Positions 7,702-17,261 of a stretch of 64,000 nt of DNA are shown piece by piece. A program made the position numbers and the translations under genes. The DNA is taken from contig NZ_JABFDH010000003.1 in NCBI RefSeq assembly GCF_013403975.1, positions 434,001 through 498,000 of the forward strand, in the 5' to 3' direction. The stretch's first letter is position 1. Each line of letters begins with the position of its first letter. This DNA is from Winogradskyella ursingii. Its GTDB lineage: Bacteria > Bacteroidota > Bacteroidia > Flavobacteriales > Flavobacteriaceae. The notes below the pieces were generated by a model. The model was given only the letters and a program-made list of their open reading frames with translations. It did no database searches and was not told the DNA's origin.

Positions 7702-10155
7702 TCAATCAATCTTAAATGCTTGTGCCTTAATACGCTGAATACGTTTATCCAAACTCTCATTGCTCATAGTTCCTCGCAGACTATCAACTTTAAGCGGGAA
7801 GCTCAAAGGTGTAAAAGATTTGGCATGTTTCAAAATGATTTTGCTCTTTGAAATACGCTCAAAAGCAGCTTGTAAACGTACCTCTTCTAATTGTTGGTTG
7901 AACACTTCCGTATAGGCTTGTTTCAATAACAAATTTTCAGGTTCATAATCTTCCAAAACTCTAAATATTAATCCTGAAGATGATTGCAGACTTTTATTAT
8001 TTTTTCGAGCGCCTGGTTGTGATTGTACTACCAAACCAGCTATTACTGCTATATCCCTAAATTTTCGAGATGCCATTTCTGACGCGTTAATACTCGCAAT
8101 CACATCATCCATTAGATTTTCCTTGCTTAGTAATTTTGAAATATTGGCTTCGGTTACTGGAATCGGTTGGTCGCTTAATAATTCAAAACCATAATCATTC
8201 ATCGCAATTGTAAAGGTTAATGGCTTTAATTTACTGATCCTGTATGCCATTAATGCCGAAAACACCTCGTGTACCAATCTGCCTTCAAATGGATACATAA
8301 ACAAATGATGACCGTCTCTTGTTCCAATCATTTCAACTAGAAACTCATCATCTTTTGGTATATGGGAATGATTATCTTGACGTGATAAAAGCGGGTTCAA
8401 AAATCGAAGTTCTTTTTCTAATCGTCCAGGTTCAAGCGCATCCGATAATTTTAACCGCATAAAGTGACTCAGGTGAGACGTCAAAGGCAAGCGACCACCC
8501 AACCAACTTGGCGTCACGGCTTTTTTGGCTTTGCTTCGACGAACCAAAACGGTCATATCTTTGATTTGTGCTAATTCCAGAACTCGGCCTGCCAAAATAA
8601 AATTATCACCAGGCTTTAGTTTCGAAATAAAGAACTCTTCAATCATACCAATATAGCCACCAGAAAAGAATTTGACCATTAACATCACTTCACTAACAAT
8701 AGCACCAATATTCATACGATGCAGCATACTAATGCGTCGGCTTTTTACTCTGTAAAGACCATCTTCATCTTTAATTACTTTATGAAATTCCTCATAAGAA
8801 CTCAGTGTTTTTCCGCCTTTAGTGACAAACTGTAAGCACCATTGCCATTCATCTTTAGTGATGTAACTAAATGCATGCGTTTCTTTTATTTGAATAAATA
8901 GCTTTTCAGAATCAAATCCCATGCCCACAGCGTTGGTAACCATAAACTGAATCAACACGTCAAACGTCATTACCATTGGATCGCGGGTTTCGATTTTATT
9001 TTGTTTTACGGCTTCCTTTAATGCCGAAACTTCCACCAATTCCAAAGAATGTGTAGGAATAAAATAAACTTTGGAACGCTCATATGGCGAATGACCACTG
9101 CGACCAGCGCGTTGCATAAAACGTGCTATGCCTTTAGCAGAACCAATTTGAATCACACAATCCACAGGCTTAAAATCCACACCCAAATCGAGAGAAGACG
9201 TACAGACCACAGCTTTTAAATAGCCGTTAGAAATGCTATCCTCAATCCAATTCCTCAGTTTCTTATCGATTGATCCATGATGAATAGCTAACAATCCAGC
9301 CAATTCCGGGTTGGCATTAAGTAATAATTGATACCACAATTCTGATTGGCCGCGAGTATTTGTAAATATTAAGGTTGTAGTGTTGTTTTCAATAATTGGT
9401 AAAATCTTATCTACCATTTTGGCACCGAGATGCCCTGCCCAAGGCAACACTTCTATTTCATCTGGCAAGACCGAAACAATATCAATTTTCTTTTTTTGTT
9501 TTGCTTTTATTTGAGTGACTTTTAAATTGGGATATGGCAATAGAACATGCTTTGCTTCCTCAAGATTACCAATAGTCGCTGTTATTCCCCAAATTTGAAG
9601 TTTCGGTGAATAGCTTCGTAATTGAGAAATTGCCAATTCCGTTAGTACACCTCGTTTATTCCCTAAAAGTTCGTGCCACTCATCAATAGCAACACATCTT
9701 ACATTTTTAAACCATCTCGAATTCTTCTTTTGTGAGAACAGCAAATGCATGGTTTCGGGTGTGGTGAGCAATACGTCAGGCATTAAGCGCTCTTGTTTTC
9801 GACGCACATTGGTTGGTGTGTCGCCATTCCGCACCTGAACTGACCAATCCAAACCAATCTCATCAACGGCTTCCGTCATCGCTTTTGCCAAGTCTTTTGC
9901 CAACGAACGCAAAGGGCTTATCCATAGTAGTTTCAATCCTTTTGGATATTTATCTGGATGATTTAAGTAATCGATAACTACAGCTAAAAAAACTGAAAAT
10001 GTTTTCCCAAAACCCGTTGGTGCCACTACCATTCCGCTGTAGCCATTGGCATAACGCTGCCAAGTTTGCGTTTGAAATGGAAAAGGCGCTTGGGCTTTCT
10101 CCGCCATCCAATTGTGGATAATCTGTAATCCTATGCTCTCGTTGAATTTGCTCAA
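7702..10155 (-). CDS. Ligase-associated Lhr-like DEXH-box DNA helicase
   Basis: An 817-residue superfamily 2 helicase of the Lhr type. Walker A is APTGFGKT (45-52), the DEXH box is DEWH (158-161), and motif VI is MQRAGRSGH. The length and C-terminal half match the shorter ligase-associated Lhr subgroup rather than the 1,500-residue Lhr. It presumably unwinds or remodels damaged DNA for the ligase and nucleases encoded with it. The start is TTG, overlapping the ligase stop (TTGA); an ATG 16 codons further in is possible but would lose residues before the Q-motif-like PFPFQ. The upstream neighbour is the ligase, downstream is the repeat and GIY-YIG insertion. Confidence 0.92.
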   Translation of the reverse strand: MSKFNESIGLQIIHNWMAEKAQAPFPFQTQTWQRYANGYSGMVVAPTGFGKTFSVFLAVVIDYLNHPDKYPKGLKLLWISPLRSLAKDLAKAMTEAVDEIGLDWSVQVRNGDTPTNVRRKQERLMPDVLLTTPETMHLLFSQKKNSRWFKNVRCVAIDEWHELLGNKRGVLTELAISQLRSYSPKLQIWGITATIGNLEEAKHVLLPYPNLKVTQIKAKQKKKIDIVSVLPDEIEVLPWAGHLGAKMVDKILPIIENNTTTLIFTNTRGQSELWYQLLLNANPELAGLLAIHHGSIDKKLRNWIEDSISNGYLKAVVCTSSLDLGVDFKPVDCVIQIGSAKGIARFMQRAGRSGHSPYERSKVYFIPTHSLELVEVSALKEAVKQNKIETRDPMVMTFDVLIQFMVTNAVGMGFDSEKLFIQIKETHAFSYITKDEWQWCLQFVTKGGKTLSSYEEFHKVIKDEDGLYRVKSRRISMLHRMNIGAIVSEVMLMVKFFSGGYIGMIEEFFISKLKPGDNFILAGRVLELAQIKDMTVLVRRSKAKKAVTPSWLGGRLPLTSHLSHFMRLKLSDALEPGRLEKELRFLNPLLSRQDNHSHIPKDDEFLVEMIGTRDGHHLFMYPFEGRLVHEVFSALMAYRISKLKPLTFTIAMNDYGFELLSDQPIPVTEANISKLLSKENLMDDVIASINASEMASRKFRDIAVIAGLVVQSQPGARKNNKSLQSSSGLIFRVLEDYEPENLLLKQAYTEVFNQQLEEVRLQAAFERISKSKIILKHAKSFTPLSFPLKVDSLRGTMSNESLDKRIQRIKAQAFKID

Positions 10156-11741
10156 GGTGCTGTAATGAGTTGTTTCACGTTTTCGATAGTGTCGATTTCT
10201 TCCACGGGTTTATCTTTTCGCCAACGTGAAATTCTTGGAAATCTCAAAGCTACACCAGATTTATGACGATTGCTGAGCGCAATACCTTCAAATGCGATTT
10301 CAAACACCAATTCTGGTTTAACAGTACGCACTGGTCCAAATTTTTCAATGGCATTTTTATTGATCCAACGTGAAATTTCTGTAATTTCTTTATCCGTTAA
10401 TCCTGAATACGCTTTTGCGACGGTTACTAAAGCATCATCTTTTTTAACTGCAAATGTATAATCTGTATATTTTGAACTACGTCGACCACTGCCCTTCTGT
10501 GCATAAATCATTACGGCATCAATCGTCAATGGGTCAACCTTCCATTTCCACCAATCCCCTTTTTTACGTCCCGTGTGGTATGGCGAAGCTTTTTGTTTTA
10601 GCATTAAACCTTCACTGTTTATGGCTCTTGAATTATCTCTAATCGCGTGAAGTTGTTCCCATTTTTTGAAATCAACAATAAACGATAATTTAAGTTGTGC
10701 AGGCAATACTATCGAATTAAAAATTGTTTCCAATATTTTTCGTCTTTCAGCAAAAGGTGTTTCCCTAATATCATCGCCATTAAATTCCATAATATCGTAA
10801 GCATAAAAACCAATAGGAACTTCTTCCAAAAGTTTTTTGGTTACGTTTTTTCTATTTAATCGTTTTTGTAAATCGTTGAATAGCAGTACTGCATTATCTT
10901 TCATGGCCAGTATTTCACCATCGATTACAAAATCGTCACTAAAATTTGAAATCACTTCGACCAATTCAGGAAATTGCTGGGTCACCAATTCCTCACCACG
11001 AGACCAAATAAAAATTTCATTATTGCGCTTTACGATTTGTCCTCTAATTCCGTCCCATTTTTGTTCAACAATCCAATCCTTAGGTTCACCTAATTCTGGT
11101 AATTCCTTTTCTAAAGCATAAGCTAAACAGAATGGATAAGGTTTAGAATTATCGTAGTTGATGTGGGTACCTTTTATTAATTCTTCAAAGGAAATAGAAT
11201 CAATATCCCAATTTCCAATAATACTGTGCATCAGTTGATTGGCATCAATTCCAGTGAGTTTTGCCAAAGCATTTACCAATGTTTTTTTGGAAACACCAAT
11301 TCTGAAACTACCACCAATTAGCTTGTTGAAAATAAGACGTTCCTGTTGTTGTAATCCTGACCAAGCTTCTAATACGAAGCGCTTTTTTTCTTCGTCCGTT
11401 TTTGGTTTTAAGGCTTTGAGTTCTTTCATCCATTCGCTCAAAGTCAAATCGAGCTGATGCGTTGGTAGCGGCAATAAAAGAGCAATAGTTTCGCCCAAAT
11501 CACCAACTGTGCTATAGCTTTCCAGAAATAACCATTCGGGCAGTTCTGTAATTTCCATGCACCATTGTTTCATCAATGCTGTTTTTACAGGACGTGATGG
11601 ACGTTTTCCTGTGAATATTGCGATTAGCCACAGTTTATCTTTGTCTGGTGCGGTCTCAAAATAATTGACCAATGCATCAATTTTTGCATTGGTTTTGTTA
11701 GTGATTTCTATAGCACTTATGAGTTCAGAAAACTGTTTCAT
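10152..11741 (-). CDS. ATP-dependent DNA ligase (ligase-associated repair operon)
   Basis: A 529-residue ligase with an N-terminal alpha-helical DNA-binding domain, an adenylation domain and an OB-fold. The nucleotidyl-transfer lysine is Lys228 in EQKWDGIRG, and DGEILA and LMLKQKASPYHTGRKKGDWWKWK supply motifs III and IV-V. It seals nicks with ATP and is distinct from the NAD-dependent replicative LigA. Its start overlaps the stop of the exonuclease gene by 4 bases and its stop overlaps the helicase start, so the three are one translationally coupled unit. Confidence 0.94.
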   Translation of the reverse strand: MKQFSELISAIEITNKTNAKIDALVNYFETAPDKDKLWLIAIFTGKRPSRPVKTALMKQWCMEITELPEWLFLESYSTVGDLGETIALLLPLPTHQLDLTLSEWMKELKALKPKTDEEKKRFVLEAWSGLQQQERLIFNKLIGGSFRIGVSKKTLVNALAKLTGIDANQLMHSIIGNWDIDSISFEELIKGTHINYDNSKPYPFCLAYALEKELPELGEPKDWIVEQKWDGIRGQIVKRNNEIFIWSRGEELVTQQFPELVEVISNFSDDFVIDGEILAMKDNAVLLFNDLQKRLNRKNVTKKLLEEVPIGFYAYDIMEFNGDDIRETPFAERRKILETIFNSIVLPAQLKLSFIVDFKKWEQLHAIRDNSRAINSEGLMLKQKASPYHTGRKKGDWWKWKVDPLTIDAVMIYAQKGSGRRSSKYTDYTFAVKKDDALVTVAKAYSGLTDKEITEISRWINKNAIEKFGPVRTVKPELVFEIAFEGIALSNRHKSGVALRFPRISRWRKDKPVEEIDTIENVKQLITAP

Positions 11742-12775
11742 TCGGTTTCAGCTTTTTCAGTTTCCTTTTCAGCTTGAGCCATTTGCTCATCACCGTATTC
11801 GGTTTTTAGCTCATCGGCTTTTATTCCTATTTCATTTAGATATTTTGAAAATATCGCTTGAGAACCGTGAGTGACATAAACTTGTTCGGCTTCTGTGGCT
11901 TTAACTGCTGCAATTAAACCATTCCAATCTGCATGGTCGCTAACTGCAAATCCAGCATCAACAGCTTGCCAACGACGATTACCACGAATTTGCATCCAAC
12001 CTGAACATATTGCTGTTGCTGCATTTGGTACACGTTTTAACATCCGTGAACCCAATAATGCTGGTGGTGCGATGATTATTTTATTTTGAAGGGTTTTCTT
12101 GTCCAAATCTGCCGACCACAATTTTGTTTCTGGCAAGTCTATTCCTGAACCTTCAATGGCTTCATTTAAATTTTTAATGGCTCTATGTACATAAATTTCG
12201 TCGCAGCCATCGAGTAAGGACATTAAACGCTGTGCTTTTCCTAAGGAATACCCTAAAAACACTGAGGTTCTATTATTAGCTTGATTTGTTTTTACCCAGT
12301 TCTGCAAGTCATTTTGTAATTCTTTTTCTGATTTCCAATTGTATATCGGTAAACCGAAGGTGCTTTCGGTAATAAACGTGTGGCATTTGACAGGCTCATA
12401 AGGTGTTGAAATGAAATCTGGCTGAGTCTTATAATCACCTGTAAAAACAACTACATAACCTTTGTATTCTAAACGGATTTGTGCAGAACCGATAACATGA
12501 CCTGCAGGATGAAAACTCACTTTTACACCATTAATAGTTATTGGGTCTTCATAACCTAAACTTTCAATTTTTATATCTGCTCCAATACGGTGTTGAAGAA
12601 TAGCTTTAGAGTCATGTTGGCATAAATAGCGTTTCATTCCCCAACGTGCATGGTCTGCGTGACCATGGGAAATTATCGCATAATCCACAGGAAACCATGG
12701 ATCTAAATAAAATTTTCCTTGCGGACAATAGATGCCTTTTTTGGTAAATTTAATGAGTTCATTTTCTTTTCCCAT
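11738..12775 (-). CDS. Ligase-associated DNA exonuclease (MBL/beta-CASP fold)
   Basis: A 345-residue metallo-beta-lactamase fold nuclease related to SNM1/Artemis and CPSF73. The zinc-binding motif HGHADH is at 37-42, with further ligands in FHPAGHVIGSAQ and FTGDYK, and the beta-CASP part ends with VSDHADWNGL and VYVTHG. It is first in the operon, 63 bases downstream of the next gene on the same strand, so the promoter for the repair genes probably lies in 12776-12838. The low-complexity E/K-rich tail (last 15 residues) is not part of the fold. Confidence 0.92.
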   Translation of the reverse strand: MGKENELIKFTKKGIYCPQGKFYLDPWFPVDYAIISHGHADHARWGMKRYLCQHDSKAILQHRIGADIKIESLGYEDPITINGVKVSFHPAGHVIGSAQIRLEYKGYVVVFTGDYKTQPDFISTPYEPVKCHTFITESTFGLPIYNWKSEKELQNDLQNWVKTNQANNRTSVFLGYSLGKAQRLMSLLDGCDEIYVHRAIKNLNEAIEGSGIDLPETKLWSADLDKKTLQNKIIIAPPALLGSRMLKRVPNAATAICSGWMQIRGNRRWQAVDAGFAVSDHADWNGLIAAVKATEAEQVYVTHGSQAIFSKYLNEIGIKADELKTEYGDEQMAQAEKETEKAETE

Positions 12776-12838
12776 AGCTTTTGTAAGCTATTAAAAAAGT
12801 TAAACTTGGATTAACAAAATCACGTTAAATTTTAGCGT

Positions 12839-13432
12839 TTATAGAAATCCTTTTTGTGCAATCACCATATCGTTTCCCCAAAGTTTTACCAAATAAGAAA
12901 TATCAATTGGAAAAAATGATGACGAACCATCTGGGTTATATTTTACTGGACATTCAATTTTGGAGTTGTTAATTATTTCACATCGATTTTTATTATTATC
13001 CGAAATGAAGATATCTCCAGAATCTATTTTCTTATAGACTTTTTTTAAATCAATTATAGCGTATTTTATAAAATCTGAAGATTCAACAACATTTTTCTTT
13101 GAGCTGTTTATAATGCCATAGGTGAAATAGTGAGCTTTCATTTTATAGTATTCGGATTCATGACGGTCTTCAATTTTATTTTGGTCTCGTCGGTAACGGA
13201 TAGTGAAATCAGCAAAACTCTTATATTTTTCCTCTCTAAATCGTTCCTGAACACTCATAATAGAATCACCATTTCTGAATACGTAGTCTATACCATCCAT
13301 CATGTCTATATATTTTGCATAGTCCCTTTTAAGTTGAACCTCTGTCCATTGTAGAGAATTATAAATTAATGGCACTGCTAGGTTTTTGTGCACATAGTCT
13401 GTGAATGCTCTATCTTTATTGTATTTGGTCAT
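12839..13432 (-). CDS. Unknown protein, possible PD-(D/E)XK-like core
   Basis: A 197-residue soluble protein that I do not recognise with certainty. It is rich in Tyr, Asp and Lys and has no signal peptide. The middle part, GIDYVF (48-53) followed by VQERFRE and DFTIRYRRDQN, has an order of acidic and basic residues (Asp, then Glu/Arg after a beta-hairpin-sized gap) like that of some PD-(D/E)XK nucleases, but the match is weak. It starts at an ATG at 13430-13432, after the tRNA cluster, and lies on the same strand as the repair operon. Possible functional connection to that operon is a guess. Confidence 0.55.
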   Translation of the reverse strand: MTKYNKDRAFTDYVHKNLAVPLIYNSLQWTEVQLKRDYAKYIDMMDGIDYVFRNGDSIMSVQERFREEKYKSFADFTIRYRRDQNKIEDRHESEYYKMKAHYFTYGIINSSKKNVVESSDFIKYAIIDLKKVYKKIDSGDIFISDNNKNRCEIINNSKIECPVKYNPDGSSSFFPIDISYLVKLWGNDMVIAQKGFL

Positions 13433-13470
13433 TAATTACTGAAAAATAGTAATTAAACTTTATACAAAAC

Positions 13471-13503
13471 AAAAAAGCCCTACTAAAAATTAGTAAGGCT
13501 TTA
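13471..13503 (-). terminator. Rho-independent terminator of the tRNA cluster
   Basis: Read on the minus strand, AAAGCC, TTACTAA, a TTTT loop, then TAGTAGGGC and a run of T form a stem with a short mismatch, immediately downstream of the three minus-strand tRNA genes and before the gene at 12839-13432. Confidence 0.75.
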
Positions 13504-13505
13504 TG

Positions 13506-13579
<74 letters not shown>

Positions 13580-13605
13580 AAATTAGAGATTAAACTCCAA
13601 AAAAG

Positions 13606-13680
13606 TCGGGGTGGCAGGATTCGAACCTGCGACCTCCGCGTCCCAAACGCGGCGCGATAACCGGGCTACGCTACACCCCG
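13606..13680 (-). tRNA. tRNA-Pro (anticodon TGG)
   Basis: Acceptor CGGGGTG pairs with CACCCCG, discriminator A. The anticodon stem CCGCG/CGCGG encloses TTTGGGA, giving anticodon TGG. The D-arm begins TAGCGTAGCCCGG and the T-arm is GCAGGTTCGAATCCTGC, as usual for bacterial tRNA-Pro. Confidence 0.95.
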
Positions 13681-13698
13681 AAAAATGGTTATCAATTG

Positions 13699-13782
13699 CG
13701 GAGAGACCGGGATTCGAACCCGGGCAACACTTACGCGTTGACAGATTAGCAATCTGCTCCATTACCACTCTGGCACCTCTCC
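13699..13782 (-). tRNA. tRNA-Ser (anticodon GCT)
   Basis: A class II tRNA with a long variable arm (about CAACGCGTAAGTGTTG). Acceptor GGAGAGG pairs with TCTCTCC, discriminator G. The anticodon loop TTGCTAA gives anticodon GCT. It is the first gene of the three-tRNA minus-strand transcript. Confidence 0.94.
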
Positions 13783-13907
13783 TAAAATATTTAAAGAACA
13801 TCGCTTAAAATGCGGATGCAAATGTAAGAGTTCATATTTAAGAACGCAACAATTTTATTTAGTTTTTTAGAATAAAATTTAGAAACAAAAATAAAAGTCT
13901 TTAAGAC

Positions 13908-15959
13908 TTATTCTGGGTACTCAATTCTAAGGTGATAGATATTTGCCAGCTTTAATTTTAGAACTTTTTTAATGGATTGGATTTCCTTAAAAGTAATATT
14001 CGCATTCAAAAACTGTCCGCTTTCCATTTGTTTGTCTATTATATTTTCTACAAATTCGTTAATTTTTGAGCTTGTAGGCTCTTTTAAACTTTTAGAAGCT
14101 GCCTCGACACTATCGCACATCATTAAAATAGCAGTTTCTTTACTAAATGGTTTTGGACCAGGATACATAAAATCTTCAATCCCTACATTTTCATTTGCAG
14201 ACTTTTCTTTCATATAAAAATAATAAACCAGACTTGTTCCGTGGTGAGTTCTTATAAAATCTATTACACGATCCGGTAAATTATATTTTTTGGCTATTTC
14301 TATTCCATTTAAAACATGATCTATAATTACGCGAGCACTTTCAGTACTTGATAATTCTTCGTGTGGGTTAATACCTGTACTTTGATTTTCAGTAAAATAG
14401 GTTGGATTCTTCATTTTACCGATATCGTGATATAAAGCTCCTACTCTAACCAACATAGCATTGGCACCGATTTCGTTTGCTGAAGCTTCTGCTAAATTAG
14501 CCACATTGAGTGAATGGTGAAATGTACCAGGTGCTCTATTTGATAATTCTTTCAATAATTTGGTATTGGTATCTGAAAGTTCTAAAAGTGAAACATCAGA
14601 AACCAATCCAAAAATCTTTTCATAAATATAGATTAGTGGCTGTACAAATAATGTAGCTAAACCACAAAGAACAAATAAACCATAGGTATCCCACTTCATA
14701 CTTGTGATCTGTCCTTCTTGTATAACGAAAAAAGCAAAGTAAGCAATGATGTAAATAAATGTGATCTGACCTACCGAGATGAAAAGATTGGCTCGTTTAT
14801 ACAATTCTGAAACCGTAAGTATGGTTACAATACCAGCAATAATTTGCAAAAACATATACTCATAACTATTAGGTACTATAAAACCTAGAAGTAAAACCGT
14901 GAGCACATGTGCAAACAAACCCAATCTGGCATCGAAAAAAGCTTTTAACACCAAAGGCAACACACATAATGGCACCACATAAACATATTGTGAATCGTAA
15001 TTGATAACCAATGTGGTTAATACAATCATCAGTACGATATTAAAAAATATAAAAGTCACTTTAGTATTGTTTAGAAATACTTCCATTCGGTATTTCCTCA
15101 AAAATAATAACAACATCAAAAGTGCTAATGCCACAAGCATGGTGTAAGCAGCAAGTACCCAATTATAATTTGCGGTGTTCCAGACTTGGGACTCATATTC
15201 AGACTTTAATGAGTTGAGAATTTTGTATTGTTCCTCTTCAACAACTTGTCCTTTGGCAATTATTAATGTTTCTCGTTCAATACTACCTCGAGTCAATGAA
15301 ATTTCAGATAACTTTTCTTCTAAGGCTTTATCCGTTAAACTTTCATTCAATGATACATTAGGTTTTACAACATCAAAAAAGAGAGATACCATTCTGTTGC
15401 GTTTATCAGTAGCACCAATAGATTGAAAATGTTTTTCTGCCGTTTCTCGTATCTTATTCAATGGAAATAAATCGCCAAACCTAATTTCCTTGACAACCTC
15501 ATTATCAGAAGTTATAGTTACGGGCTTTTCTTTTGAATAACCGTAATCAGAATCGAGTATACCACTGGCATATAATCTATCGAGAAGCGTTTTTCCTTTA
15601 TTAAAAAGTTCAGAATTTTGATAACCTACATTCAATGAATCCTTGAACATTACATTAAAACGCTCTATATAATCGTCTAATACTTCATCTTCAATTGCTG
15701 TGTTAATTTCAAAATAGACTGGACTGTTTTTCTCTACTTGAGACTGCTCTTTTTCAATCTCTTCCTCAGATTTCTCAATAGCAAAATTGAAAGGAGCATA
15801 TAAGTTTTCAGATTGCCAAGGTTTCCCTTTTTCAAATGAATATTTAAATTTTCCAGTTTTTGGAAATAGATAAACAATAAAAAGTGTAGTAGCTAAGAAT
15901 AATAGTATCTTATATACCAATGCATGGTTCTTGTACCATTTATTAAGGAGTGTATTCAT
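13908..15959 (-). CDS. 7TM-HD domain phosphodiesterase (PgpH/YqfF type)
   Basis: A 683-residue inner-membrane protein. One N-terminal membrane helix (about 17-35) is followed by a roughly 220-residue extracytoplasmic 7TMR-HDED domain, a block of about seven membrane helices (270-450) and a cytoplasmic HD domain with HSLNVANLAEA and the His-Asp pair HDIGKM (near 511-512). Homologues such as Listeria PgpH hydrolyse cyclic di-AMP. The ATG at 15959 is chosen over a TTG two codons earlier. The 124-base gap to the tRNA genes holds nothing I can name. Confidence 0.9.
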   Translation of the reverse strand: MNTLLNKWYKNHALVYKILLFLATTLFIVYLFPKTGKFKYSFEKGKPWQSENLYAPFNFAIEKSEEEIEKEQSQVEKNSPVYFEINTAIEDEVLDDYIERFNVMFKDSLNVGYQNSELFNKGKTLLDRLYASGILDSDYGYSKEKPVTITSDNEVVKEIRFGDLFPLNKIRETAEKHFQSIGATDKRNRMVSLFFDVVKPNVSLNESLTDKALEEKLSEISLTRGSIERETLIIAKGQVVEEEQYKILNSLKSEYESQVWNTANYNWVLAAYTMLVALALLMLLLFLRKYRMEVFLNNTKVTFIFFNIVLMIVLTTLVINYDSQYVYVVPLCVLPLVLKAFFDARLGLFAHVLTVLLLGFIVPNSYEYMFLQIIAGIVTILTVSELYKRANLFISVGQITFIYIIAYFAFFVIQEGQITSMKWDTYGLFVLCGLATLFVQPLIYIYEKIFGLVSDVSLLELSDTNTKLLKELSNRAPGTFHHSLNVANLAEASANEIGANAMLVRVGALYHDIGKMKNPTYFTENQSTGINPHEELSSTESARVIIDHVLNGIEIAKKYNLPDRVIDFIRTHHGTSLVYYFYMKEKSANENVGIEDFMYPGPKPFSKETAILMMCDSVEAASKSLKEPTSSKINEFVENIIDKQMESGQFLNANITFKEIQSIKKVLKLKLANIYHLRIEYPE

Positions 15960-16073
15960 ATACAATCAAATGTAATAAATATTAGAATTTTAAGCAGCTA
16001 TAATCACTAATTCATTCCTAAATCTCTCAAAAAATCATTAATTTCGCAGCAAATCATATCTAAATTTATTGTA

Positions 16074-17252
16074 ATGAATAAGGAAGTTGTTATAGTTTCA
16101 GCCGTAAGGACGCCGATAGGAAGTTTTTTAGGCAGTTTATCTACAGTGTCTGCGCCAATGTTAGGTGCTACTGCGATTAAGGCCGCTTTGCAAAAGGCAA
16201 ATTTATCAGCCGATAAAGTGGATGAAGTGATTATGGGGAATGTGGTACAAGCAGGTACTGGACAAGCTCCAGCAAGACAAGCTGCAATTCACGCAGGTAT
16301 TCCTCACACAGTTCCTTGTACAACAATTAATAAAGTATGTGCATCCGGAATGAAAGCGGTAATGCAGGCTGCACAAGCCATACAATTAGGTGATGCGGAT
16401 ATAGTAGTGGCAGGTGGTATGGAAAATATGAGTGCCATTCCTCATTATTATCATGCAAGAAGTGCCACAAAATTTGGACCGGCCACATTAATTGATGGTA
16501 TGCAAAAAGATGGACTTGTAGATGCCTATGACGATAATGCTATGGGTGTGTGTGCAGATGCATGTGCGACTGAATATAAATTCAGCAGAGAAGATCAAGA
16601 CACTTTTGCAATACAGTCTTATGAACGCTCAAAGAATGCGTGGGATAATGGAAAATTTGATGATGAAGTAATTCCGGTGGAAGTACCTCAACGTCGCGGT
16701 GATGCCATAGTCGTTGATAGAGATGAAGAATATACCAACGTAAAGATGGATAAAATTCCAAGTTTACGACCAGCATTTACCAGAGACGGAACAGTTACTG
16801 CTGCTAATGCCTCAACCATAAATGATGGCGCTGCAGCACTTGTTTTGATGAGCAGAGAAAAAGCAGACGAGCTGGGATTAAAACCTCTGGCAACAATTAA
16901 AAGTTACGCTGATGCTGCACAAGAACCAAAATGGTTCACTACTGCTCCTTCAAAGGCGCTTCCAAAAGCGCTGGCAAAAGCTAATATTGATATAGATGAT
17001 GTTGATTATTTTGAATTTAACGAAGCCTTCTCTGTCGTAGGGTTAGCGAATATGAAGATTTTAGGTCTAACGGATGATAATGTAAATGTAAATGGTGGAG
17101 CTGTTTCTTTGGGACATCCGCTTGGGTGCTCTGGAGCTAGAATTCTGGTAACATTGATACATGTTTTAAAACAAAATAATGCTAAAACTGGAGCTGCTGC
17201 TATATGTAATGGTGGTGGCGGAGCGTCTGCCATGGTTTTAGAACGCGCTTAA
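16074..17252 (+). CDS. Acetyl-CoA C-acetyltransferase (thiolase)
   Basis: A 392-residue thiolase of standard length. The acylation cysteine is Cys89 in INKVCASGM, the C-terminal general-base cysteine is Cys378 in CNGGGGASA, and the catalytic motifs NEAFSVV and [16 protein letters not shown] are intact. It condenses two acetyl-CoA or cleaves acetoacetyl-CoA. The closest functional class is the biosynthetic/degradative type II thiolase; no fatty-oxidation partner gene is adjacent. The NlpC/P60 gene follows 9 bases downstream. Confidence 0.93.
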   Translation: MNKEVVIVSAVRTPIGSFLGSLSTVSAPMLGATAIKAALQKANLSADKVDEVIMGNVVQAGTGQAPARQAAIHAGIPHTVPCTTINKVCASGMKAVMQAAQAIQLGDADIVVAGGMENMSAIPHYYHARSATKFGPATLIDGMQKDGLVDAYDDNAMGVCADACATEYKFSREDQDTFAIQSYERSKNAWDNGKFDDEVIPVEVPQRRGDAIVVDRDEEYTNVKMDKIPSLRPAFTRDGTVTAANASTINDGAAALVLMSREKADELGLKPLATIKSYADAAQEPKWFTTAPSKALPKALAKANIDIDDVDYFEFNEAFSVVGLANMKILGLTDDNVNVNGGAVSLGHPLGCSGARILVTLIHVLKQNNAKTGAAAICNGGGGASAMVLERA

Positions 17253-17261
17253 ATTAGGTTT

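Noticed and set aside
13583-13808. Open frames on both strands across the tRNA-Pro and tRNA-Ser genes, encoding peptides such as AGFEPATSAS and AERPGFEPGQ
   Set aside because: These are read-through of tRNA sequence, known to be wrongly annotated as proteins; the tRNA structures are clear.
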